Assembly (NCBI GenBank): GCA_002840405.1
Contig: PHAR01000002.1
Location: 62,001-126,000 of the forward strand
Length of the DNA: 64,000 nt
Direction: 5' to 3'
Source: Deltaproteobacteria bacterium HGW-Deltaproteobacteria-8
Lineage (GTDB): Bacteria; Desulfobacterota; Desulfovibrionia; Desulfovibrionales; Desulfovibrionaceae
Below the pieces are notes generated by a model. It worked only from the letters and a program-made list of their open reading frames with translations. It was not told where the DNA came from and searched no databases. Positions within the stretch are counted from its first letter, which is position 1, and every line of letters starts with the position of its first letter. Both the position numbers and the translations under genes were made by a program. Positions 55,293 through 64,000 of the stretch are shown piece by piece.

Positions 55293-55919
55293 ATGAGCGA
55301 GAACGCGCGATTGGCAGATTTGATGGCCGAAAAGGCTGGACTCGTCTCGGCCATAGTGTCCCGGGTCAAGACCCTGGACGAGGCCTTTGCGTACACGCTG
55401 GACGTGTGCGAGAAGAAGGAGGCCTGCCAGCTTCTTCCCGCGGGTTGCGAGGCCGATCTCTCCACCGGTGCGGGGGCGCTCTGCGACGCCAAGCTGGGCA
55501 AGATCATCGCCGCGCCGGGTCTAGCCGAAGAGACCGCCACGACCCTGAGCGAACTCTGCGCCGAGCGCGGGGTCCAGTTCATCACCAAGGGCATGCGCAA
55601 GCATTTGGCGGGCGTCGACATCGGCTTCACCATCGCCCAGGCCGGCATTGCCGAGACCGGCACCTGCGTGCTCGACTCCAAGAGCGAGGAGCTGCGCCTG
55701 GCCACCATGATCTGCGAGGTGCACGTCTGCGTGGTGCCGGTGTCAACCATCCGCGAGACCAGCTTCGAGGTGGAGAGCCTATTGCGCGCCATGTGCAAGG
55801 ATTTTCCGGCCTATGTCGCCTTCATCACCGGCGCCTCGCGCACGGCGGACATCGAGCGCGTGCTGGCCATCGGCGTGCACGGGCCGCTTGAGTTGCACAT
55901 CCTGCTTCTGGAGGACTAG
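55293..55919 (+). CDS. lutC: LUD-domain protein LutC-like
   Basis: A 208-aa protein of the LutC/YkgG family. DIGFTIAQAGIAETGTCVLD and the C-terminal ITGASRTADIERVLAIGVHG are the LUD hallmarks. With LutA and LutB it forms an L-lactate dehydrogenase. Starts 106 bp after the hairpin; 3 bp before the next gene. Confidence 0.93.
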   Translation: MSENARLADLMAEKAGLVSAIVSRVKTLDEAFAYTLDVCEKKEACQLLPAGCEADLSTGAGALCDAKLGKIIAAPGLAEETATTLSELCAERGVQFITKGMRKHLAGVDIGFTIAQAGIAETGTCVLDSKSEELRLATMICEVHVCVVPVSTIRETSFEVESLLRAMCKDFPAYVAFITGASRTADIERVLAIGVHGPLELHILLLED

Positions 55920-55922
55920 CCC

Positions 55923-58073
55923 ATGCAAAACGCACGCGATCTCAAGGAATACAGGGGCGAGATGCAGGGCGCCTTGGACAATGATTTCCTGCGCACCGCC
56001 ATGGACAACTTCGCCGTGGCCTACCGCGCCAGCCGCATCAAGGCCTTCGCAGGCATGGACGTTGACGGTCTGGTGCAGGAAATCGCCAAGGCCAAGGACC
56101 AGGCCATGGCCCGCATGGACGAGCTCTTCGAGGAGTTCAAGAAGAACGCCGAGCGTCAGGGCGTCACCGTGCACGTGGCCAAGACCGGCCACGAGGCCAA
56201 CGAGATCATCGCGCGCATCGCCGAAAAGGCGGGCGTCAAGCGTGTCGTCAAATCCAAGTCCATGACCGCCGAGGAGACGCACCTCAACCTCCACCTGGAG
56301 GCCCAGGGCCTGGAGGTGGTGGAGACCGACCTCGGCGAATGGATCATCCAGCTGCGCCACGAAGGCCCCACGCACATGGTCATGCCCGCCATCCACCTTT
56401 CGCGCTACCAGGTGGCCGAGCTGTTCAGCGATGTCACCGGCACCAAGCAGGAGGGCGACATCCAGAAGCTGGTCAAGGTCGCCCGGCGCGAGCTGCGCGC
56501 CAAGTATGTGCAGGCCGAGATGGGCATCTCCGGCGGCAACTTCGCCATCGCCGAAACCGGCACCATCGCCCTGTGCACCAACGAGGGCAACGCCCGCCTG
56601 GTGACGACCCTGCCGCGTGTGCACGTGGCCCTGGTGGGCCTGGACAAGCTCACCCCGAGCATCAACGACGCCCTGCGCGTCTTGAAGGTCCTGCCCAGGA
56701 ACGCCACGGGCCAGGCCATCACCTCCTACGTCACCTGGATCACCGGGCCGGGCGAATGCGAGGCCTCCCCCGACGGCAAGAAGGAAATGCACGTGGTCTT
56801 CCTGGACAACGGGCGGCGAGCCCTGGCCAAGGACCCCGTGTTCTCCCAGGTGCTCAGGTGCGTGCGTTGCGGCGCCTGCGCCAACGTCTGCCCGGTGTAC
56901 CGGCTGGTTGGCGGGCATCAGTATGGCCATATTTACATCGGGGCCATCGGGCTCATCCTGACCTACTTCTACCACGGCCGCGAGAAGGCCAAGAATCTGG
57001 TGCAGAACTGCATCAACTGCGGAGCCTGCAAGGCCTCGTGCGTGGGCGGCATCGACCTGCCCCGGCTGATCAAGGAGGTCCATGCCCGCATCCAGGACGA
57101 GTCGGGCCACCCGCTCCAGAGCCAGCTGCTGGGCATGGTGCTGAAGAGCCGCAAGATGTTCCACACGCTGCTGCGCTCGGCCCGGGCCGTGCAGAAGCCG
57201 GTCACCGGCGGCACTCCGTACCTGCGCCACCTGCCCATGATCTTCGCGCGCGGGCAGGAGTTCCGGGCGCTTCCGGCCATTGCCGAGCAGGCCTTCCGCG
57301 ACCAGTTCGAGGCCATCAAGCCCAAGGTCTCCAGCCCGAAGTACCGCGTGGCCCTGTTCTCCGGCTGCGTGCAGGACTTCGTGTACCCGGAGCAGGCCGT
57401 GGCCGCTGTGAAGGTTCTGGCCAAGCACAACGTGGCCGTGGACTTCCCCATGGACCAGTCTTGCTGCGGCCTGCCGGTGCAGATGATGGGCGAGCGCGAG
57501 GCCTCCCGCTCCGTGGCGGCGCAGAACGTGACGGCCTTTGACCCCGCCAGCTACGACTACATCCTGACCCTGTGCGCGTCCTGCGCCTCGCACCTGAAGC
57601 ACGGCTACCCGGACATCCTGGGCAAGGACCCCAAGCTGGCGGTGAAGGTGCAGCAGTTCGCGGACCGCGTCATCGACTTCAGCTCCTTCGTGCACGACGT
57701 CCTGAAGGTCGAGGCTTCCGAGTTCCGCGCCGACGGCAAGACGGCCACCTACCACGCACCCTGCCACCTCTGCCGCGGCCTGGGCGTCACCGAGGCCCCG
57801 CGCGAGCTCATCCACACCGGCGGCCTCACGTACCTGCCCGCCGACGAAGAGGACGTGTGCTGCGGCTTTGGCGGCACCTACTCCATGAAGTTCCCGGAGT
57901 TGTCTGCGGAACTCTTGAAGAAAAAGCTTGCGAACGTGGAGCGCACCGGCGCAGAATTGCTGCTCACGGACTGCCCCGGCTGCATCATGCAGTTGCGCGG
58001 CGGGCTGGAAGCCAAGGGCAGCCGCTTGCAGGTGCAGCATGTGGCCGAGGCCTTGGCCGAGCGGCTCAAGTAG
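55923..58073 (+). CDS. Fused LutB-LutA-like Fe-S oxidoreductase
   Basis: A 716-aa fusion. N-terminal LUD domain (GNFAIAETGTIALCTNEGN), two [4Fe-4S] motifs CVRCGACANVC (about residue 314) and CINCGACKASC (about 362), then LutA/GlcF-type CCG domains with SCCGLPVQ (about 513) and CCGFGGTYS (about 646). Bacillus has these as separate LutB and LutA; the fusion with LutC next to it should form the L-lactate dehydrogenase. Confidence 0.92.
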   Translation: MQNARDLKEYRGEMQGALDNDFLRTAMDNFAVAYRASRIKAFAGMDVDGLVQEIAKAKDQAMARMDELFEEFKKNAERQGVTVHVAKTGHEANEIIARIAEKAGVKRVVKSKSMTAEETHLNLHLEAQGLEVVETDLGEWIIQLRHEGPTHMVMPAIHLSRYQVAELFSDVTGTKQEGDIQKLVKVARRELRAKYVQAEMGISGGNFAIAETGTIALCTNEGNARLVTTLPRVHVALVGLDKLTPSINDALRVLKVLPRNATGQAITSYVTWITGPGECEASPDGKKEMHVVFLDNGRRALAKDPVFSQVLRCVRCGACANVCPVYRLVGGHQYGHIYIGAIGLILTYFYHGREKAKNLVQNCINCGACKASCVGGIDLPRLIKEVHARIQDESGHPLQSQLLGMVLKSRKMFHTLLRSARAVQKPVTGGTPYLRHLPMIFARGQEFRALPAIAEQAFRDQFEAIKPKVSSPKYRVALFSGCVQDFVYPEQAVAAVKVLAKHNVAVDFPMDQSCCGLPVQMMGEREASRSVAAQNVTAFDPASYDYILTLCASCASHLKHGYPDILGKDPKLAVKVQQFADRVIDFSSFVHDVLKVEASEFRADGKTATYHAPCHLCRGLGVTEAPRELIHTGGLTYLPADEEDVCCGFGGTYSMKFPELSAELLKKKLANVERTGAELLLTDCPGCIMQLRGGLEAKGSRLQVQHVAEALAERLK

Positions 58074-58104
58074 CCGCAACCGCATCATCCTGGAGGACCG
58101 ACCA

Positions 58105-59118
58105 ATGAAGGACGTGCGCAAGAGAGCCCGCGAGCTCATGACAGGCTATTGCAAGGTCTGCCCCATCTGCAACGGCAAGGCCTGCGCGGGCGAGGTGCCC
58201 GGCATGGGCGGCCTGGGAACGGGCTCCTCGTTCATGAGCAACGTCTCGGCGCTGGCGAGCGTGCGGTTCAACATGCGTCTGATCCACGGGGCCGAGATCC
58301 CGGACACCTCGACCACGCTGCTCGGCCGCAAGCTGTCCATGCCTGTGCTGGCCGCGCCCATCGGCGGGGTCTCCTTCAACATGGGCGGCAAGATCACAGA
58401 GCAGGAATACTGCGACGCGGTGCTTGGCGGCTGCGTGGACAAAGGCGTCATCGGCTGCTGCGGCGACGGCGTGCCCCCGTTCATCATCGAGTCCGGCTTC
58501 GCCACGATCCAGGCTCTGGGCGGAGCGGGAATCCCCTTCATCAAGCCCTGGGAGGACAAGGAACTCTACGAGAAGCTGGACCGCGCCGTGGCCACCGGGG
58601 CGGACGTCGTGGGCATGGACATCGACGCGGCAGGGCTTGTGACCCTGCGCCTCATGGGGCGGCCTGTGGGCCCCAAGCCCCTGGACAAGCTCAAGGACAT
58701 CATCAGCCACGTGCCAGTGAAGTTCGTCCTGAAAGGGGTCATGACCCCGGACGACGCCAAGCGGGCCGTGGATGCCGGGGCTGCTGGCATCGTGGTCTCC
58801 AACCACGGCGGCCGCGTGCTGGACCACACGCCCGGCACGGCCGAGGCCCTCCCGGCCGTGGCCGCAGCGGTCAAGGGCCAGGTCGCCATCCTGGTGGACG
58901 GCGGCGTGCGCACCGGCGGCGACGTGCTCAAGATGCTGGCCCTGGGCGCGGACGCCGTAATGATCGGCCGTCCCTTCTGCACCGCCGCCCTGGGCGGCCT
59001 GCGCGAGGGCGTGGGCAAGTATCTGGACCAGGTGCGCGGCGAATTGGCCCAGGCCATGATTCTCACCGGCTGCGCCAGCGTGGCCGACGCGGGCCGGGAC
59101 ATCCTGTTCGGAGCCTAG
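58105..59118 (+). CDS. FMN-dependent alpha-hydroxyacid dehydrogenase-like
   Basis: A 337-aa TIM-barrel flavoprotein related to lactate oxidase/LldD and isopentenyl-diphosphate isomerase type 2. Conserved: [24 protein letters not shown], the catalytic His in [32 protein letters not shown]. The N-terminus is unusual, with four closely spaced Cys ([12 protein letters not shown]), which might bind a metal or cluster. RBS TGGAGG. Substrate inferred from the operon as lactate. Confidence 0.85.
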   Translation: MKDVRKRARELMTGYCKVCPICNGKACAGEVPGMGGLGTGSSFMSNVSALASVRFNMRLIHGAEIPDTSTTLLGRKLSMPVLAAPIGGVSFNMGGKITEQEYCDAVLGGCVDKGVIGCCGDGVPPFIIESGFATIQALGGAGIPFIKPWEDKELYEKLDRAVATGADVVGMDIDAAGLVTLRLMGRPVGPKPLDKLKDIISHVPVKFVLKGVMTPDDAKRAVDAGAAGIVVSNHGGRVLDHTPGTAEALPAVAAAVKGQVAILVDGGVRTGGDVLKMLALGADAVMIGRPFCTAALGGLREGVGKYLDQVRGELAQAMILTGCASVADAGRDILFGA

Positions 59119-59126
59119 GAGGCTGT

Positions 59127-60641
59127 ATGGCGGAGCACGGAACCCTCACCCTAGGGCCTCGGGGGTTGGCCGTGGCTGCTGCGGCGGCCTTCCTGCTGGC
59201 CCTGCTTCTTTTGACCGGTCTTGAATTTTCCCGTTCAGCCGACTCCTTCCGGCTTGGGCTGCCGCATGTCGCGGCGGCCCTTCTTTTTTCCGGCGCCGTT
59301 GTCCTGGCCATGGCCCTGCGCGAGCGCGCCCTGGCCGGGCATCTTGATTCCGCCGCCCTGGAGAGGGCGCGGACGGCCTCGGAGCTGAAGCACCAGACCG
59401 GGCTGGCCCAGGGCATTCTGGGCGGGCTGCCTGTGCCTTTCCTGCTGGTGGATGAAAACGAGCGCGCCGTGTTCTCGAACAGGGAATGCCTGGAGATGCT
59501 GGAGCTGGACGGGCGGCCCGAGGACTACTTGGGCCAGACCCTGGCCCAGATCTTCTACAACGATCCCGGGCGCAAGACCGCCGTGGGCCGAAGCATCAAG
59601 GACGGCGAGGTGTTCCGCAACCTTGAGGTCGCCATCAAGGGCCACAAGGGGGGGACGCGCAACGTGCTGGCCAACGTCTTTCCGCTCTACGACACAGACA
59701 AGCGCTGCATCGGCGGGTTGTGCCTGTATCTGGACATGACCGCGCTCAAGCAGAAGGAGCAGGTGATCCTGGAGAAGAACGAGAGCATCGGCAAAACGGC
59801 GCTGGACGCCAACGCCCTGTGCGCCCGCCTGCGCGACGCGTCCTCCCGGCTCTCGGAGAGCATCGGCCAGACCACGCGCGGCAGCGAGGCCCAGAAGGTG
59901 CGCGTGGGCGAGATCGGCATGTCCATGGAGCAGATGAGCAGCGCCGTGATTGAAGTGGCCAAAAACGCCTCCTCCGCCTCCCAGGGGGCAGACGCCGCCC
60001 GCCAGCAGGCGGAGCAGGGCGAGCGGGTGGTGGGCGAGGTCATCACGGCCATCCGCAGCGTGTCTGAACGCACCCTGGCCATGCAGGAGCGCCTGACCGA
60101 GCTGGGCGTCCAGGTGGCGGGGATCAGCCAGATTTTGAACGTGATCAATGACATCGCCGACCAGACCAATCTCTTGGCGCTGAACGCAGCCATCGAGGCC
60201 GCCCGCGCCGGTGACGCCGGCCGCGGTTTCGCCGTGGTGGCCGACGAGGTCCGCAAGCTGGCCGAGAAGACCGTGCAGGCCACGCAGCAGGTCGCCTCGG
60301 GCATCAGCTCTGTGCAGGACGGGGCGCGCCGCGCCTCCGAGGGCATGAGCGGGGCGGTGGAGGCCGTCGGGAGCAGCACCAGCCTGGCGGACAGCGCCGG
60401 GCGTGCCCTGCACGAGATCTTGCGCATCTCCCAGGGCTCGGCGGACCAGGTGCGCAACATCGCCACAGCCTCGGAGGAGCAGTCCGCCTCGGCGGAGGAG
60501 ATCGCCCATGCCGTGGAGCAGATGCGTGAGGTGTCTGACCGCTCGGCTCAGGACATGGTCCAGGCCTCCCAGGCCGTGGAGGAGTTGGCGCGGCTGGCGG
60601 ACGATCTGACGGAAATCATCACCAAGATGCAGACCTGCTGA
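59127..60641 (+). CDS. Methyl-accepting chemotaxis protein with PAS domain
   Basis: A 504-aa chemoreceptor. Two N-terminal TM segments with almost no periplasmic domain (residues 14-32 and about 48-64), a PAS domain ([20 protein letters not shown]), then the signalling hairpin tip [18 protein letters not shown]. Since the periplasmic sensor is missing, it probably senses an internal signal such as redox or energy through PAS. Its RBS overlaps the previous stop (TAGGAGG), tying it to the lactate operon. Confidence 0.9.
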   Translation: MAEHGTLTLGPRGLAVAAAAAFLLALLLLTGLEFSRSADSFRLGLPHVAAALLFSGAVVLAMALRERALAGHLDSAALERARTASELKHQTGLAQGILGGLPVPFLLVDENERAVFSNRECLEMLELDGRPEDYLGQTLAQIFYNDPGRKTAVGRSIKDGEVFRNLEVAIKGHKGGTRNVLANVFPLYDTDKRCIGGLCLYLDMTALKQKEQVILEKNESIGKTALDANALCARLRDASSRLSESIGQTTRGSEAQKVRVGEIGMSMEQMSSAVIEVAKNASSASQGADAARQQAEQGERVVGEVITAIRSVSERTLAMQERLTELGVQVAGISQILNVINDIADQTNLLALNAAIEAARAGDAGRGFAVVADEVRKLAEKTVQATQQVASGISSVQDGARRASEGMSGAVEAVGSSTSLADSAGRALHEILRISQGSADQVRNIATASEEQSASAEEIAHAVEQMREVSDRSAQDMVQASQAVEELARLADDLTEIITKMQTC

Positions 60642-60678
60642 GGCGGGCCTCGCGCAACCGCACAAGGAGCAAGCGAAA

Positions 60679-60981
60679 ATGATCAAGCACATCGTCATGT
60701 GGACCCTGAAGGATGAGGCCGAGGGCGCGGGCAAGGCCGCCAATGCGAAGAAGATGAAGGAGCTGCTTTCCGGCCTGCGCACGCTCATCCCCGTCCTGCG
60801 CGAGCTGGAGGTGGGCATCGACGTCTTTGCCGCCACCCCGGCCTGCGATGTGGTCCTGTACACGGCCTTTGACACCCGCGCCGACCTCGACGCCTATCAG
60901 GTCCACCCGGAGCATTTGCGGGTCGTGGCCTTTGTGAAGCAGGTGGTCGCCTCGCGCAGCGTGGTGGACTACGAGGTCTGA
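60679..60981 (+). CDS. Dabb-family (stress-responsive A/B barrel) protein
   Basis: A 100-aa dimeric alpha/beta-barrel protein: IKHIVMWTLKDEA at the start, DVVLYTAFDTRADLDAYQVH and HLRVVAFVKQVV. The biochemical role of Dabb proteins is mostly unknown. RBS AAGGAG. Followed by a terminator. Confidence 0.9.
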   Translation: MIKHIVMWTLKDEAEGAGKAANAKKMKELLSGLRTLIPVLRELEVGIDVFAATPACDVVLYTAFDTRADLDAYQVHPEHLRVVAFVKQVVASRSVVDYEV

Positions 60982-61013
60982 GCGCGCGGCCTGCCCGCAC
61001 TCCCTTTTCCTCG

Positions 61014-61042
61014 ACGGCCCGGTCCTCCGGGCCGTTTCCTTT
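61014..61042 (+). terminator. Terminator after the Dabb gene
   Basis: A 9-bp perfect stem (61014-61022 with 61027-61035), TCCT loop, then TTCCTTTT. Confidence 0.8.
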
Positions 61043-61045
61043 TGC

Positions 61046-61073
61046 TTGCTTTCGTGCCGCTGTATTGTAATAG
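61046..61073 (+). promoter_or_regulatory. Sigma-70-like promoter of the GGDEF-PilZ gene
   Basis: TTGCTT (61046-61051), 16 bp, TAATAG (61068-61073), 42 bp before the ATG. Confidence 0.4.
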
Positions 61074-61115
61074 TCATTGTTCAGATAGGCAAAAGCTATA
61101 AGGAGTGGAGGTCGC

Positions 61116-62276
61116 ATGGGCCAGAAGAGTGGCGTGAGTGGGATCCTGGAGATGCGCAAGCTGCTGCTCCGGGCAGGTTTGGGTGAGAGCACCCTGGAGG
61201 AGCAGTTGGGCGAGGGCCAACAGGCGTATGCCGACGCCTTGTACCTCTTGACCCGCATGCGTTTCACCCCGGAAGAATCGTGCGGCTACTGGAGCGAGAT
61301 CCTCCAGCACATGGAGAGCCTGAACCTGACTCTGGGCCGGGACGTGGGCCTGCGCCTGGCCTTGTGCGACTATTTCATGAACCTGCACCCCCGGATGCGG
61401 GAGCCGGTCATCGTGGAGGTGCAGGTACTTCTGCAGAAGGAGCGGAGCGCTCTGGTGGACGAACTCACCGGGCTCTACAACCGCCGCTACTTCAACGACG
61501 CCATCCAGCGCGAGGTGGAGCGCTTCAAGCGCTTCGGCCACCGCTTTTCGCTGGTCATGCTCGATGTGGACCACTTCAAGCGCTTCAACGACAGCTATGG
61601 CCATCTGGTGGGCGATGACGCCCTGCAGACCGTGGCCTCGGTCCTGCGCGACACGGCCCGCACCTCAGACCATGTCGTCCGCTACGGCGGCGAGGAGTTC
61701 GCCCTGATCCTGCCGCATACCGACGCAGAACAGGCCCTGGCGGCGTCCGAGCGCTTGCGCCAGGCCATGGAGCGGCGACCCGTGCAGGTGCAGAAGGACC
61801 AGTCTGTGCCGCTGACCATCAGCCTGGGCGCGGCCACCTTTCCCGAGGACGCCATCAACGCCCGTGATCTGGTTGCCCGGTCCGACGAGGCCCTGTACGA
61901 AGCCAAGCGCATCCGCAACAGCGCCTGCTCCTATGCGGAAAAGAACCGTGAGTTTCCGCGCGCGCCCGTGGGTTTGACGGTGCTGTTCCACAGCCCGGAG
62001 CATGAGCCGGAGGCGGTCAGGGTGGTGAACATCAGCTTTGGCGGCCTGCTTTGCCAAACGCCAGCGGCCATTCTGCCCGGCACGCGGGTGGAGGTCGTGC
62101 TGCCCGGGGATTATCCCGGTCAGTCCGGCCTGCGCGTGGGCTGTCGCTCGCTGCGCCTGGAGCGCGACACCGAGAGCGGGCCCTATGAGATCGCGCTGTC
62201 TTTCGAAGGCATCGGCGAGGATGTGCGCCGCGCCCTGGTGCGGCTCGTGGAGCTGGATCAGGGCGTGGACGGCTAG
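61116..62276 (+). CDS. Diguanylate cyclase with C-terminal PilZ domain
   Basis: A 386-aa protein. Residues 1-105 are a helical N-terminal region without TM segments. The GGDEF domain (about 112-275) has the active-site GGEEF at 191-195 and an inhibitory-site RTSD at 182-185, five residues upstream as expected. A PilZ domain follows: REFPR at 278-282 (RxxxR) and NISFGG at 305-310 ([DN]xSxxG). It should make c-di-GMP and also bind it. RBS GGAGG before the ATG. Confidence 0.92.
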   Translation: MGQKSGVSGILEMRKLLLRAGLGESTLEEQLGEGQQAYADALYLLTRMRFTPEESCGYWSEILQHMESLNLTLGRDVGLRLALCDYFMNLHPRMREPVIVEVQVLLQKERSALVDELTGLYNRRYFNDAIQREVERFKRFGHRFSLVMLDVDHFKRFNDSYGHLVGDDALQTVASVLRDTARTSDHVVRYGGEEFALILPHTDAEQALAASERLRQAMERRPVQVQKDQSVPLTISLGAATFPEDAINARDLVARSDEALYEAKRIRNSACSYAEKNREFPRAPVGLTVLFHSPEHEPEAVRVVNISFGGLLCQTPAAILPGTRVEVVLPGDYPGQSGLRVGCRSLRLERDTESGPYEIALSFEGIGEDVRRALVRLVELDQGVDG

Positions 62277-62341
62277 CCCGGGTGGGCGGTATTAGTGCGG
62301 AGCCAAAGGGCGACCGTGCATCGTGATTTCGCTCGTTATTG

Positions 62342-62370
62342 TTGTCAGGACTCTCCCCTGGTGCTACAGG
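62342..62370 (+). promoter_or_regulatory. Sigma-70-like promoter of the SBP-PAS sensor
   Basis: TTGTCA (62342-62347), 17 bp, TACAGG (62365-62370), 45 bp before the chosen ATG. Weak -10. Confidence 0.35.
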
Positions 62371-62415
62371 TTCAGGTACGTCGTGGGGCTTTGCTTGTCC
62401 ATGTCTGGGGGTGGG

Positions 62416-64000
62416 ATGTCTGGTCCGGGTGAGTGGCGAAGGGGGAAGAGAGCGCGGAGGTGCAGGCCGCTGCTCCTGCGAATGGCCTTTCTGTCCTGTC
62501 TGGTGCTTGCCTCCGTGCTTGGGGCCGGCACGTCCAGCGCCGCACAGGGCGCATTCCCCCGCGCCTCGGGCAGCACCCAGCCGGAGAAGGTCCGCCTGCA
62601 GCTCAAGTGGCGGCACCAGTTCCAGTTCGCGGGCTGGTACGCCGCCGTGGACAGGGGCTACTTCAGCGACGAGGGCCTCGACGTCACCCTGGTCGAGGGC
62701 CGCCCCGGCATCATCCCGGCTGAGACCCTGGAGCGCGGCGAGGCCGAATTCGCCGTGGATTCCCCGGCGGTGATGCTGCAGCGCGAGCAGGGCCGGGCCG
62801 TGGTCGTCATCGCCGTCATCTTCCAGCACTCGGCCAATATCCTGCTGTCCCGCAAGGACTCCGGCATCAGAACACCGCACGACCTGCGCGGCAGGCGCAT
62901 TATGGCCGAGCCCGCCACGGACCCGGAGTTCATGGCCATGATGAACAACGAGGGCATGGGGCCGGAGTCTTTCACCCTGGTGCCGCTTAGTTGGAACCTG
63001 GACGATCTCATCTCGTCCCAGGTCGACGCCCAGACCACCTACCTGACCAACGAGCCGCAGGAGATGCTGAAGCGCGGCATCGCGCCCAGCATCATCCGGC
63101 CCAGAGACTACTCCGTCGATTTCTACGGCGACTGCCTGGTGACCTTGGAGAAGCTGGCCCGCGAGCGCCCGGACCTGGTGGAGCGCTTTCTGCGCGCCAC
63201 GCGCCGGGGCTGGCGCTACGCCATGGACCACCCGCGCGAGATCGCAACCCTGATCTTCGCGGGCTACAGTCAGGACAAGCCTCTGGACGACCTGCTCTAT
63301 GAGGCCCAGGCCATGCGCGAGCTCATCCAGCCGGACCTGGTGGAAATCGGGCACATGAACCCCGAACGCTGGCGGCAGATGGCGGGCAGCTTTGCAAGAC
63401 TGGGAATTTTGAAGCCTGATTTTCCCGTGGACGATCTGCTCTACGATAGCGTGAGGGCCAAGGAGAAGGCCAGGGAGCACAGCCTGATCCGGCTTGGAAC
63501 TGCCGCTCTGGGCGCGCTCTTGCTGCTGGGCTGCGGGGTGGGCGTGGGGCTGCTTGTCTTCAACCGGCGGCTTCAGGCGCAGGTTCGGGTTCGCACCGCC
63601 GACCTCGCGGTCAGCGAGGAGAAGTTCCGGATCCTGGTGGAGCACCAGACCGACCTGGTGGTCAAGGTGGATACCCAGGGCCGATTCCTCTACGTCAGCC
63701 CCTCCTATTGCCGGGTTTTCGGCAAGAGCGAGGACGAACTGCTGGGCCAGACCTTCATGCCGCTGGTGCACGAGGATGACCGTGACGCGACGGAGGAGGC
63801 CATGCGCGGCCTCTTTGCCCCGCCGCACACGGCGTACCTGGAGCAGCGTGCCATGACCGCGCAGGGTTGGCGCTGGTTCGCCTGGCACGATTCCGCGATC
63901 CTCGGCCCCGATGGGCAGGTGGCTGCGATCATCGGGGTGGGGCACGACATCACTGAGCGCAAGCAGGCCGATCTTGCCCTGCGGGACGGCGAGCGCCGCT
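62416..64000 (+). CDS. NMT1/THI5-like binding domain fused to a PAS sensor (partial)
   Basis: The frame stays open to the window end (at least 528 residues). A basic then hydrophobic N-terminus ([24 protein letters not shown]) is a signal peptide. The periplasmic domain ([39 protein letters not shown]) matches NMT1/THI5-type pyrimidine/thiamine-precursor binding proteins. A TM segment (about 356-376: [18 protein letters not shown]) leads to a PAS domain ([20 protein letters not shown]) ending in [11 protein letters not shown]. The output domain (kinase or GGDEF) is beyond the window. ATG 62416 is chosen for its GGGGGTGGG; 62401 and 62482 are alternatives. Confidence 0.82.
   Translation, partial: MSGPGEWRRGKRARRCRPLLLRMAFLSCLVLASVLGAGTSSAAQGAFPRASGSTQPEKVRLQLKWRHQFQFAGWYAAVDRGYFSDEGLDVTLVEGRPGIIPAETLERGEAEFAVDSPAVMLQREQGRAVVVIAVIFQHSANILLSRKDSGIRTPHDLRGRRIMAEPATDPEFMAMMNNEGMGPESFTLVPLSWNLDDLISSQVDAQTTYLTNEPQEMLKRGIAPSIIRPRDYSVDFYGDCLVTLEKLARERPDLVERFLRATRRGWRYAMDHPREIATLIFAGYSQDKPLDDLLYEAQAMRELIQPDLVEIGHMNPERWRQMAGSFARLGILKPDFPVDDLLYDSVRAKEKAREHSLIRLGTAALGALLLLGCGVGVGLLVFNRRLQAQVRVRTADLAVSEEKFRILVEHQTDLVVKVDTQGRFLYVSPSYCRVFGKSEDELLGQTFMPLVHEDDRDATEEAMRGLFAPPHTAYLEQRAMTAQGWRWFAWHDSAILGPDGQVAAIIGVGHDITERKQADLALRDGERR

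Noticed and set aside
55779-58139. 786-codon minus-strand frame
   Set aside because: Antisense to the LutB-LutA fusion; shadow of the same codon bias.

Overview
The window reads as chromosomal DNA of a G+C-rich sulfate-reducing bacterium of the Desulfovibrionaceae type. The main evidence is a complete qrcABCD set (periplasmic cytochrome c to menaquinone reductase) and an organic-acid operon of the Desulfovibrio kind (glcD-like, glcF-like, pta, ackA, lactate permease, lutC-like, fused lutBA-like) behind a sigma-54 response regulator. I saw no rRNA, tRNA, insertion sequence, prophage or CRISPR array.

Layout. 1-3.5 kb: end of an unknown gene, then a leftward HlyD/ATPase/ABC-2 permease exporter with a 16-bp palindrome upstream. 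3.6-5.4 kb: a leftward cobalamin riboswitch, intrinsic terminator, 49-aa peptide gene and radical SAM/SPASM gene (cbpA-cbpB type). 5.5-8.8 kb: LysR regulator, small lipoprotein, DUF2127-like membrane protein and a ferredoxin-like protein, with structured repeats between them. 8.8-16.6 kb: typA, RRM protein, rlpA, comFB, mazG, cvpA, rfbC, manC. 16.7-21.4 kb: qrcABCD. 21.8-26.4 kb: RND pump and its adaptor, again with a palindrome upstream. 26.6-33.0 kb: polar amino-acid ABC transporter followed closely by deoC, cbiC, VOC, L,D-transpeptidase-like and isochorismatase-like genes. 33.1-35.5 kb: two small Met/His-rich exported proteins and an orphan multi-TM gene with lower G+C. 35.6-38 kb: serA and a class V aminotransferase. 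38.2-42.6 kb: a 1199-aa FAD/Fe-S dehydrogenase and an HD protein. 42.7-45.2 kb: an AT-rich lipoprotein gene and a DEAD-box helicase. 45.5-60.6 kb: sigma-54 regulator and the lactate operon, ending in a methyl-accepting chemotaxis protein. 60.7-64 kb: Dabb protein, GGDEF-PilZ protein and a truncated SBP-PAS sensor.

How the genes work together. Lactate enters through the LctP-type permease and can be oxidised by the GlcDF-like pair, the Lut-like LUD/Fe-S proteins, an FMN alpha-hydroxyacid dehydrogenase, or the separate 1199-aa fusion. Pta and AckA then give acetate and ATP. Electrons reaching periplasmic cytochrome c can enter the menaquinone pool through Qrc. A clear -24/-12 promoter precedes glcD, and the sigma-54 activator lies just upstream, so local control is likely.

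Most interesting unit: the cobalamin-riboswitch-controlled peptide plus radical SAM enzyme at 3.6-5.4 kb, a RiPP-like system whose product and purpose I cannot read from the sequence. Family names such as CbpA/CbpB and DUF2127 come from memory; no database search was run.
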